From positions 67,245,350-67,309,349 of the forward strand of contig NC_088680.1 of NCBI RefSeq assembly GCF_950023065.1: a stretch of DNA of 64,000 nt. The letters run 5' to 3'. The DNA comes from Planococcus citri. Lineage: Eukaryota > Arthropoda > Insecta > Hemiptera > Pseudococcidae. A program made the translations under genes and the position numbers. This document shows, piece by piece, positions 23,009 to 35,600 of the stretch. The notes under the pieces are model-generated. The model had not been told where the DNA came from and made no database searches. It was given only the letters and a program-made list of their open reading frames with translations. How positions within the stretch are numbered: the first letter of the stretch is position 1; every line of letters begins with the position of its first letter.

Positions 23009-23600
23009 TCAGAAATCCGTGTATCCAGTCGGTTCGAAAACAGCTCCATAAAACAGAAACATTTTAGTCTTAGTGTCATAAATAAAACATAAAAAGGGTT
23101 TATCGACTGTAAATTCTATCGCCTTGGTATCCAATTTCTGATGCACCAGGGGCATTTTCTTCGACTTCATAAGCGGACATCCTCCTATACCTTCCTCGTT
23201 CAGTTCGAGTAATACTTTTTGTTTAAAAACCGATAGAGTCAAACCTTGAGCAATGCAATCCAATGTGATTTTGTCCAATCCGTGCATTCGTAAGATATCC
23301 AATTGGTCTACCTCGCCTGCGAAATTCATCTTGGGAACCGAGTAAATGATTCGGGTGATTTCGACTCCGTCGATGATTTTTTTGAATAAATTCTTATTCG
23401 GGTGTTCGAGTATATCAGCTAGAGTTTGGTTGTCTCGTGGCAGTACGTAATACATGCGGATTTCAGGAGTGGCTGTGGGTAGAGCTATGGCTGTAACTAT
23501 TGGATCAGCGTAATAAGGGATGTTGCCTTGGTTCAACATGACGCAGATGTCGACGAGGTCGCAGCCGTCGCATTCTCCGTCTCTGGTGTGGAATGCGGTT
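23009..23600 (-). CDS. Serpin exon 5 (reactive loop and C-terminus)
   Basis: The acceptor TTTTTTCCAG is followed by TAFHTRDGECDGCDLVDICV, then the body strands, the reactive-centre loop and the serpin signature. CDGCD adds a close cysteine pair. A TTTATT (AATAAA on the coding strand) lies at 22856-22861, about 150 bp past the stop. Confidence 0.85.
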
Positions 23601-26600
23601 CTGGAAAAAATGATCAGGGTGTAATTGGTTGCTAGGGAGTTTTTTGAGTTAAATTAGGGTTGAAGTTTCCATTTTTTTTTCTTCTGCTACCTTCAGGAGT
23701 TTATTTAAAGTTTTGTGTGATAATAATTCCTTATTTTATGGTTTCCTTCAAGTCTAAAAAAAAAGTGCTGGTAATCCCCCCCCCCCTCCAAATCATAAGA
23801 ATTGGAAAAAAGTAAGGTTCCAAAAAAATAAAAAAAATGCTGAGAACTTTCCCTCTAAATCATAGAAATTGAAAAAACGAAGCCTGAAAGAAAAATTGTG
23901 CTGAGAATTCGCAATTTTTGAGATAGAAATTTTCAAAATAATCTTATTTTTGAAAAACGATCTCTTTCTACATTCTTAGAAATATTAGATCTCGGTTCAA
24001 AACCCCCTACCCCAATGTGAAAAATCTAAAGATAAAATGAACAAAACTCGCTGAAAATTTATTATGAAAATTTTTCAATTCATGCGTCATTTGTTCTGAA
24101 TAATTTCCTCTCAAGAAAAAATTTTCCTCCAAGACTCAAAAATTGAAAAAAATGATTTTTACTGGAAATTTTTGAAAAGTGTTTTATCTAATTTATCGTA
24201 TTTTACAAGAGGGAGAGGTTTAGGAAGGTTTTCTCTTGTGAAGGGGATTAAAAGTAGGTACTGAAAGCAATTTTGACACAGAAATGAAATATTTATGATT
24301 GATTTTTTATCGATTTATGTTTTATTTGTTTTTTAAAAAATTGTTCTACCCCAACTTTGAGAAATCAGAAGAGAGTTTCTCTTGAAAAAAGGAGTTACAT
24401 CGAAAAATTCTGTTGAAGAGATTGAAATCTGGACAACTTATTTCCAATACTGAAAATATTTCATTAATTTTATCACCTATTTTTAAAATTTTTTCGTATG
24501 TATTTCATTAATTCATTGCGTGATTTTTCACAACTGTTCTCAAAAATGACCGTATTTTTGCAATTTTTTCACGTCTTCGTAATAACTTTTCTGCTATACT
24601 TGGCTGATTTTCACAATATTCTACTAATTTTAGTAGGGATGTATTTTAAAGTTTTTTTTTCGTCACTTAAATAGACCTTAGGTAGGGAAGGTATGTAAAT
24701 TTTTTCAAATTTTAGTGTTTGAAAAGTACCTAGTGTTTTTTTTTTAAATTGCCAAATCGCCTTTTTTTTTTGGCAAAAATGCAAAAAAAAAATTGTTTTT
24801 GGTCTAAATTTCTTAAAATGGGTGCTAAAATAGTTGAAAAAATGATCTTTTTCTTTAAAATTTGGGTAAAAATTCGAGTTTTCTGTCGTAGATTGTCAAA
24901 AAATTAAGTTTTTTCTCCAAAATTTTCGAATACCTGAATGCAAGTTTTTTGTCGTAGATTTGCTAGAAAGTTGCATGTTTGTCGAAATTTCCAAAAAAAA
25001 GATCCCAATTTTTCTCAAAATTGTCAAAGAAATTTTTTTTTATCCAAAATTTGCGAAAAAATCCAAGTTTTTTATCACGGATTATCAAAAAATTCCATTT
25101 TTTGTCAAAATTGGCAAAAGTTTGCCAAAAATGTTTGTTTTTTGACCAGACTATCGTATAAAGATTCTGTTTTTTGTTTGTGTAAAAAAAAGTCCTTTTT
25201 TTAAATCAAAATTGTCAAAGAGTTTCACATTTTTCAAAATTGTTAAAACCGTTATAATTTGTCATTAGTGGCAAAAAATTGAGTTTTCTCCATTTTTTGT
25301 GTGTCAATAGTCTTTTTTTGTCGAAATTGTCACCTTTTTTTTTTAAAATAATGGTTAATTTTTTAAAAGTGTTGAAAAATGAAATAAAGGTCTGGAAAGC
25401 CAGGAGAAATTAGAAGGAAATCATTTTTTTCTAAGAATGGCCACCCTGCAAAACTCAATAATCAATAAAGTTTTTTCAATACTTTAAAAATATTTTTTCG
25501 TTTTTACCTGGTTTTTATGTCAATTTTCTTGTGTTTTTATGTGTTTTTGTCGACATTTTGTTCAACTTTTGTTTCACTTTTTGAAATTATAATAATTTTT
25601 TACAAATGGCCAATTTTTCAGATCATTTTTAGTAGGTATTTTTTCAATATTTTACTTTTTTTTTGCATTTTTGATACTATGAAAAATATTTTAGTTTTTT
25701 TGAGCATTGCTGTAATATTTTACAAAATTTTAGCATTTTTAAAAACTTTTTTCTTCTAATTTTTTTTATTTTTTGATCTGTTTTTTGCAAAAATTTTTCA
25801 TCATGCATTTTCAATAATTTTAATATCCTTTTTTCGTTGATTTGAGAAAATTTTATGAATACTTCACGCAATTTACAGAAGTTTTTGATCAATTTTTTCG
25901 TAATTTCTTGCAATATGTAGTTGTATTTTATTTCATCAAAATTGTCAAAATTGTCATTAGTTGGCCAAAATGACCAAAAAATTATTTTTTTTTTCAAAAT
26001 TTGCGAATAAATCCAAGTTGTTTGTCTTAGATTGTCAAAAAGTTGTATTTTTCATCAAAATTGTCAAAAAAAGTCCCCACTTTTGTCAAAATTGTCAAAA
26101 GTTGGCTAAAATTGCCACAATTTTTTTTTTTTACCAACATTTGCGGAAAAACCAAGTTTTTCTATCATGGATTGCCAGAAAATTCCATTTTTTTGTCAAA
26201 ATTGGCAAAAACTTTTGTTTTCTATCTGAACTGTCATAAATAAAGATCCTGTTTTCTGTTAATGTAAAAAAAAAGGTCTTTTTTGTAAGGTAACCAAAAC
26301 TGTCATTACATTTTTCAAAATGGCGAAAAAGTCATAATTTGTGTCAAAAAAATTATGACCCGTTTTTTTTTCAAAATTGTCAAAAATAAAAAGTCCCGTT
26401 CTTCAAAAAAATTCTCAAAATTTGTTTTCTCCGTTTTCTGAGTGTGTCAATAGAGTATTTTTTTGGTCAAAATTGCCAGTTTTGATGTTTTTCTTTGTTT
26501 TTTTAAAATCGTGGTTGGTATTTGAAAAGTCTTGAAAAATGAAAAAAAAAGGTCTGGAAATCCAGAAGAAATCAGAAGACAATTATTTTTCAAAAAAATG

Positions 26601-29600
26601 ACCACTTTGCCCTATTCAATCAAGCTTTTTCAATATTTTAACAATCTTTCTTCGTTTTTATTCGTTTTTATGCCAATTTTCTTCTGTTTTTATGAGTTTT
26701 TGTCGTTATTTTGTTCGATTTTTGTTTCACTTTTTAGAATGATAATAGTTTTCTTGCAAATATAGCCAAATTTTCAGATCATGTTTAGTATTTTTGCAAT
26801 ATGTTACTATTTTTTTTTGCATTTGAAGGGTTCCATTCCAAGTCGGCCTAAGTCCATTTTTATCATTTTTGAGTTAGCAGCGCCATCTGCTGGTACAGGT
26901 CGGTTAACACCTTTATCACCTTGTCCCAACACCTGGCGTTACTTGTTTCGCTCAGGAGCGCTGTTTTGCCGGCTCGAAAAAACAGCTGATTATTCCAAAG
27001 TGGCCTAAATCATACATTTTTTACGAGTATTTGTATACAAGTGCAGTTGTGCCGGTTTTTTTTTCAAGTTTTTCAACGATTTTCGAGTGAAGGCGTTTTC
27101 ACATGCATTATTCATCATGGTATGTACAAATATTACCGATTCCCATACCACAATAGTTACTTTTTTGTATCTAACTAACACCTAATATTTTTGATATTTT
27201 TTTTTTTCAATTTTTTTTTACTCATTTTTTTTTTTCAGAATAGACGAAATTTGAAGGTGCTTCAAATGAAATTGTTTCAGAAATGTATTAAATTAATGAT
27301 TCGTGAATTTTTTTTAAAAAAACGCGTTTTTTCAGCTCTTTTTCGAAATTTTTAAAATCAGATTGTTCCAAATGGGCCTAAGTCCACTTTTTCTGACTGT
27401 TTGACGCGCTCTGGAGCTGAAAATACGCAAAATTAAAAAAATACCAATACGGTACTTTAAAGCAGAAAGATCAAGCTTCACAACCATATAATCACATCAT
27501 TTATTATTGAAGCGGAAGGGCGAGAAAAACACTTATTTGTGTTTTTCTCGAAACGGAAAAAATGGACTTAGGCCGACTTGGAAAGGAACCCTTCATTTTT
27601 CATGAATTCTCTTGTAAATTTTCCAAATTTTTGCAATTTCTTCAATTTTTTGATATGTACTTTAATAAAACATTTTAAACATTTTAGTTATTTTTTGAGC
27701 ATCATTTTAGTGAATTTCAAAGCATATTTTTGTCATTTTTTAAAACTTTTTTTCTAATTTTTTTCATTTTTTGTAAGTTTTGATTTTTTTTTTGCAATTT
27801 AGCACAATTGCGAAATTTTTTTATTAGGCTAGGGGCCCTATATTAAGACAAACTTACGTATGATTAGGGTAGGATACATTTATCTAGAAATAAAGTTACA
27901 ATCAGTACAAAGAAATGGGCTACCTGGGGTTTTAAATTTTAAATTTTTTCATATAATTTAGTAGAGTAAAGAAATTTGATGACATTGTCTATATGAGTGG
28001 GGTCATCAGAAAGGAGGACTTGAAGTTGGTTGGAATTTAAAAGTCTGGAGCGTTCATTTTGGTAGGAAGGACAGTCTATTAGTAGATGAGCAATGTTTAA
28101 AGGGATGTTGCATTCTGGGCATGATGTGGGAGGCTGTTTGAGGAATATGAATTGGTGAGTAAGAAGAGAGTGGCCAGTCTTGAGTCGGGTGAGAAGAACC
28201 TCAGATTTATGTTGAGGTTGCTCAGAAGTTTTCCATAACGATGTGGTGTTTTTTATGCTTTTGAGTTTATTTGAACTTGGGACCTGAGACCATGAAGATT
28301 GAAACACTTCATGCATTAAAGTTTTTGAATGGAGCTTTAGGTCTGATAGAGGGATTGGAATGTTGGCAAGGGGGAGGTGTAGGTGTGCTTGCTTAGCTAT
28401 TTTATCAGCCAACTCATTACCATGAATCTGGGAGTGTGAAGGTATCCAGCATAGTATGGGTGTGCTATTTTGGAAGAGTTGCAGGAGTTCAATAATTTCA
28501 AGTGATATAGGATGTGAATATTTTGACCTATAGTTTTTTATTGATAAAAGAGCTGATAGTGAGTCAGTAAAAACTGTAACTTAATTTAATGAAAAATCAA
28601 GGGAATAATTATGTTATTGCAGATTTAATTCCATATAATTCAGCAGTGAGAATGGTGCAAAGGGAGGGGAGAGCAATGGGAATAGAGATATCGCCATGAA
28701 TGATAGCACATCCAGTGAATTGTTTGGTTTTTGAGCCATCCGTATATATGTGACTGTATTCTTTATACTTGTCAAGAAGAAGAAAAAAATGTCTTTTAAG
28801 TATGATGGGGTTGGTGAGATTTTTATTAAATTCTGTCAAAGATAGGTCAATGCTAGGGTTAGAATATTGCCAAGGTGGGGTAGGGTTTACTAGCAAATGG
28901 TGTATTTTGATGTTATTCTCTTCTACTTGTTGTAGAAAAGATTGGAATTTTACAGATAGCGAATGCATAGGAATCATATATTCCAACTTCAAGTTGAAAT
29001 CTGGGTTTGATTTTATGTTCAAGTATGTTGATGTAGAAATGTACTCTCTACGTATGTCAAGTGGACATTCAGAAGCATCATTGAGAAGACTTACTGTGGG
29101 GGTAGTTCTAAATGCTCCAGTGGAAATCCGCACAGCTGTATTTTGGATAGTGTTTAGCCTGCGGAGGCGATTTTCAGGAGCATAGGTATAGATAGAGCAT
29201 CCATAATCTAAAACTGGTCTGATGAGTGTGCGGTATAGTTTGAGTAAGGTATGACGATCAGAGCCATAAGAGGTATGTGAAAGTTCCTTAAGTAGGTTCA
29301 TTTTTTTGAAGCATTTAGATCGGATTTCTTCTATATGAGAGGACCAGGAGAGATTATTGTCAAAGTTAATACCTAAGTATTTAATAGTGTTGAGGGTTGG
29401 AATTTGAGTATTGTTGAAGTGTATGTTTAGTTCATGAGTACAATTATTTTGTTTGCAAATATGTAGGGCAGCTGATTTGGAATGAGAAAATTTTAAACCG
29501 TTTTGTTGTGACCATGATAGCAGCTGGTCTGTGGCTTGTTGTAGTAGAGATTTGCCAAGTTCTATGTCATTACAAGATAGAGAAATGTTGAGGTCATCAG

Positions 29601-32600
29601 CAAATAAAACTTTTTTGATTGGAGAGGGAATTGCTTCAGTGAGGTCATTAATTCCTACAATGAACAGAGTTGGGCTTAACACAGCACCCTGAGGAACTCC
29701 ATTGACAAGAGAGTATTCATCAGAGATTTCACTTGAAATTTTAACTCTGAAGTGTCTATCTTTTAAAAAGTTGGCTATAAAGTGCAGTAAGTTACCTTGG
29801 ATGTTCCATGAGTGTAAAGTTTTAATAATTTTAAACTTCCAAATAGTATCAAAGGCATGACTAATGTCATAGAAAACTGATAGGAAATGAGTTTCATTCT
29901 TTCTAGACTTGTTGATTTCAGAGTTAATGAAGGCTAACTGATGAAAAGTTGATCTAGAGGAGCGGAAACCACATTGAGATGGGGATAGTTTTTTGGCTTT
30001 CAAATAGTTTGCAGAGGTTAGAAGTTAAAGAGATTGGGCGATAGCTGTTGATATCAAATGGGGTTTTATCTGGTTTCAAGAGAGGTAGAACTATTGCAGT
30101 TTTCCAGCAATTTGGAAAAGAATGAGATGTCCACATTTGATTGAAAATTTCCAATAGTAAGAGGGTCACATTTTCTGGTGCATTTTTAATGAATTGTAAG
30201 TGAATTAAATCAGCACCTGGGGCCGAGTTTCTAGCAGAAGAAAGAGCTGTGTTAAATTCTTCAATGCTAATGGGGGAATTATAAGGTTCATTTGTAGCAT
30301 CATCAATATGAAGAGTAGGTTCATTGTTTAGTTTAAAATTGAGGAAGTTCTGGTCAAGAGCTTCATCACTAGAGTTTTTAGCAAACATTTGGGCAAAAGC
30401 ATTAGCAATGGTGTTGGTGTCATAGATTGAGCAATTGTCTAATTTAATACACATCGTGCATTTTCAATAATTTTCATATTCTTTTTTCGTTGATTTGAAA
30501 AAATTTTATGAATATTTTACACAATTTACAGAATTTTTTTTTACATATTTTACAAAATTTTGATGGCAATGTATCTCCTTTAATTTTCTTATTTTTTATG
30601 CAACACCTATTTATTTTCAATTTCTTGGAAATTTTGTCACATTTTAATAGGGTGTGCACAGGTAGTGAAGGTAGTGAAAGTAAGTAGTGAAAAGGTAGTG
30701 ATTTTCTGCAATTTTGCAAAAGCTCCGAAGAATTGAGCAAAACAAGAACGCTTGAAGAAATTGGTGTATTAGAAATAAAAATACAGAAGCTGATTCATGA
30801 AAAAGAAAAGGAAGTTTCAAAAATATAGATCAAAATAAGTATTAAGTACTCGTATTTGAAAAAGAAAATGAAAGGTTGATTTGTTGCCAATTTTGGACTT
30901 TTTGAATTGGGCGTTGAAAATATTTTGGAAGATACGAGTGAAAAAGTTATGAAAGGTAGTGATTTTTGGTCAACAAATTCCATGTAGACACCCTGATTAT
31001 CTACTTAAGGAACTTTTTGTCACTTTGCTAATTTTTTGTTTGATTTTATCAGTTTTTTTTTTGGCATTTTGAGCAATATTTTTTACTTTTTGTCACTTTA
31101 ATTTTTTGTTCGATTTTATCAGATTTTTTGGCATTTTGAGCAATGTTTTTTGCAACATCTGTATTTTATTGGTTTTTCCAAAATTAATGTTTTCACAAAA
31201 TTTTACCTACGTTTTCAGTGTTGTGATTTTTTGCTTCTTTTTTTCAAAATTTTTCCAATAAATTCAGCTAATTTATCAATTTTAAGGTTCATGTTTCAAC
31301 CACACCTACTTAGGCTTTGCTTTGAACCATTCCTCCATTCAAAAACTCTATCAAATGAAAAAAATGTGAATAAAATACGTACTCGTAACTGTCGTCAGGT
31401 TGAAACATTCTTTCCCAATTGGTGACCAAAGTAAGAGAACTACTCATAACAGAGACTGTATTTTTCTCGAGCGGTTTTTCGATAAAATTCGGTATCCTGT
31501 CGTAAGTTAGATTTTTGACAATTCTGTAGAAAAAATAACAAAGAAACAAAATCAGCTTTCAGCGAAGAAATCTTTGATTTTATGAACAATTGTCATTATT
31601 AGTTCGCCTATTTTCTACTTTTTATAGTCTAGGTACTTATAAAAGGCCAGCGAGTAGTTGTACGATGACGAAGAGCTGTCATTGGTCGAGACACGATCGC
31701 GATCACGTTTCGTTTCGAAAATACTCGACTTCTCGTCCAAAAAACGGATTCTCACCGGTTATAACGCTGATTATCCTGCGACGATAAAATTCCAATATAG
31801 CTTCGGGCGAATCACCGCCGCCGAAAAAGTCGAAAAATATATTCCTCTCGGATAAAGCTCTACTGGTCCTTTGGTGATTGACGATGAGACCTCGCGGCCT
31901 AGACGAATGTTGTAACAGATGTTGCGACGACGACGATGACGACGATAACGACAAGGAAGACGAAGCGCTGGTTAGAAAGTTGACGATGAAAGAAGAAGTC
32001 GCCGGGTTTGGCGATTGAGGTAATGCCGAGTCAGCATTCGTATCGTTCTGATTTGAGCGCAGCTGCTGTGGTGATTGGTCGATCTCGTCTGGGGTTGAAG
32101 ATGTGCTCGGCGACCCGGGTTCATTCTCATCTACGCCTAGTGAACTATCCTCGTCGCTTGTGTCACTTTCTGAAAGATGACCGCGTCTTCGGCGAAACGA
32201 ATTATCATTCACTAGTCGCCAATTCCACAGAGGAAAATTTCGCTGCTCGTTTCTCTCTATAGAATTCGCATTGTCCGGTAGTAGGTCGAAATTTTCCGAT
32301 GAGAATGATACATTTGATTCGCTCATATTGTCATCGACGACGAAACTAAGTAAGGGAGATGATTGGGTTCGGTCTGGGCGAACTTTTGGTATCGAATTTT
32401 AACCTTTTGCTAGGCATACTTACTTACTCTTGTGTGGGTCTGCGAACGTGTCAGTGTATTTTACCATCTTACTTTACCGAAGTGATGACAACTGTGGGCT
32501 GTTTTTCTAACAAGGGAACCTCTTCAGGCGTCCGCCTCCGATTTTTGGAAAGAGTATGTTCTAAAACCCCCAAATCCAAATTTTCAGCTGCCCAAGTTCA

Positions 32601-35600
32601 TTTTTCGATTTTTGGCGAATTTTTGAAAATCCAAAATTGACTATGTATTTTGGTGATTTGTGCTTTTTTTCAAAAAAAAAGTACGTACTTGATCAGTAAA
32701 AATGCTCAAAATAAGTCCTAAAACTGATATGAACCCCCCCCAAATCCAAAGTTCGCCATTTCCAGCCATTCTGGAGGCTCCAGCGCGATTTTTCAATTTC
32801 TCCAGAATCTTCAATTTGCTCCAGAAGGCGTGAATATGAAGTTGGGCAGCTAAAAATCGAGTTGCGTGTTATACTCCATCTGTTTAACGAGTTTATCCAC
32901 ATTTGAGTCGATTCTGGAGCGGACACCTCAAGAGTGGTTTTTTGACCAGCTTTTTTCATAATAAGAAATCCAAAAAAATCAAAATTTCATCGTTTGCGAG
33001 AAAATTTTCGAAATTTGCGCGAATCGCAGTATTTCGTCATGAACTAACCCTACGAGGGCGAATTTCGCCATTTCCAGCTATTCTGGAGGCTCCAGCGCTA
33101 TTTTTCAAATTCTCCAGAATTTTCAATTTGCTCTAGAAGGCGTGAATATGAAGTTGGACAGCTAAAAATCGAGTTGTGTGTTATACTCGACCTGTTTAAC
33201 GAATTTATCCAGACTTGAGCCGATTCTGGAGCGGACACCTCAAGAGTGGTTTTCTGACCAGCTTTTTTTAAAAATAAAAATATCCAAAAATTAAAGGGAG
33301 GCCCAAGAAAGGCTGGAAATGGCAAAATTCGCTCTCGTGTGGTTAATTAATAATAATAACAAAATACAGCGATTCGCGCAAATTTCAAAAATTTTCTCAC
33401 AAACTAGGAATTTTTGGTTTTTGGGTATTTTTATTTTAAAAAACTAGGGGGCTCCGCCCCCTGGCCGCTTCGCGTCCCAACCCCCTTATGACCCGTCAAC
33501 CATTCCTTTATCCCCCCCCCCATGTACTCTGATCAGCTATGCTCTAAAACACCCGCTCACATAACTTAGTTCGGCATATGACAATAGGAGTAATTGCACC
33601 CCCCCTCCCGGCCGATCCTCCGGAACAACTTTTTTCTTAAAGGGAACATCCTAAGGAACATTTTAAAGCAAACTTGCCCAAAAAAAGTTGGCCTTACTTA
33701 CAAAATGGCGGCCATTTTGATTGACTGGTCAGCCGAAATTGCAGATTTTGTGTTTCAACATAGGACTTGCACGAAATTTTTCAAACTTTACAAACGTAGA
33801 TCGAAAGATCATGCAAAAATTTATCACCTGTCAAAATTTCACGAGCTAAAGTGCGTTTTTCGATTTTTGGTGAATTTTTGAAAATCGAATTTAGGCCAAA
33901 GATGAGGGAAAAAATCAAAATTTTACCAAATTGATCAAGAAAGCTGAAATTTCGGATATACCCTATTTTCGACATGCCAAATCGATTAGAAACGGTTTCA
34001 ACTCGTTTTGAGCAGTTCTGGAGCCTCCGGCAGATTTTTGAAACTCGAAATTCCCACAAAATTCCATCAAATTGAAGTTGTAAAGCTGAAATTTATTCTG
34101 AAAAAAAACTAATTTCAATATGCTACGAAGTACTGCGGGTGAATTTCAAGTCGTTTTGGAGCCTACAGCGACTTTTTGAAAATTACTGGAGCCTCCGGTA
34201 GATTTTTGAAACTTCCAAAATTTTATCAAACGGTAATGGAAAGCCGAAATTTACTTCGCAAACTAATTTCAATACGACATGAATTCGACTACATGGTGGT
34301 TTCAAATAGTTTTTAAGCTTCTAGCTACTTTTTACATTTGAATTTTCCAAAAAAACGCAATACAGCGTTTCAAAAAGTCGCTGGAGGCTCCATAACGACT
34401 TGAAATCCACCGGAAGTCGACTTCGTAGCGTATTGAAATTAGTTTTCAGAATGAATTTCGTCTCTCCATCTGCATTTGATGAAATTTTGAGAGATATCAA
34501 GCTTCAAAAATCTACTGGAGGCTCCAGTAATTTTCAAAAAGTCGCTGGAGGCTCCGAAATGACTTACACCCACCTGAAGTCGTCTTCAGAGGGTGTCAAA
34601 CTTGGAGTGCAGAGTAAATTTCGACTTTCCATCTCCGTTTGATGGAATTTTGGAGAAATTTCAAGTTTCAAAAATCTACTGGAGGCTACAGTAATTTTCA
34701 AGAATTTGCTGGAGGCTCCTAAACGACTTGAAATCCACCTGCAGTTGACTTTGTAGTGTATTGGAATTAGTTTGCAGAGTAAATTTCGGCTTTCCATCTC
34801 CGTTTGATGAAATTTTGTGGGAATTTCGAGTTTCAAAAATCTGCTGGAGGCTCCAGAACTGCTCAAAACGGATTGAAACAGTTTCCAGTCGATTTGGCAT
34901 GTTGAAAATAGGGTATATCCCGAATTTCAGCATTCTAGGTCAGTTTGATAAAATTTTGATTTTTCCCCTCATTTTTGGCCTAAATTGGATTTTCAAAAAT
35001 TCACCAAAAATCGAAAAACGGACTTTAGCACTTATTTTGACAGGTGATAAATTTTGACATGATAGTTCGATCTACGTTTGTAAAGTTTGAAAATTCTCCA
35101 GCAAATTTTTGAAACTCGAAATTCCCACGAAATTCCATCAAATTGGAGTTGTAAAGCTGAAATTTATTCTAAAAATCAATTTCAATGCGCTACGAAGTAC
35201 TGCAGGTGAATTTCAAGTCGTTTTGGAGCCTCCAGCGTCTTTTTGAAAATTCCTGAAGCCTCCAGCAGATGTTTGAAACCTCAAATTTTCTCAAAATTTC
35301 ATCAAACGGAGATGGAAAGCGGAAATTTACCGTACACTCAAATTTTAACACCCTCAGAAGACGACTTCAGGTGGGTTCAAGTCATTTTAGAGCCTCCAGC
35401 GATTTTTTTGAAAATTACTGGAGCCTTCAGCAGATTTTTGAAACTTTAAATGTTTACAAAATTTCATCAAATGGAGATGGAAAGCTAAAATTTACTCTAC
35501 ACTCCAACTAACCCTTCAAAGAGTCGCTGGAGGCTCCAAAACGTCTTGAAATATACCAGCAGTCAACTTCGTAGCGTATTGAAATTAGTTTGCAGAATGA

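Noticed and set aside
28769..29185. 138-codon plus-strand ORF
   Set aside because: Shadow of the LINE reverse transcriptase on the minus strand.
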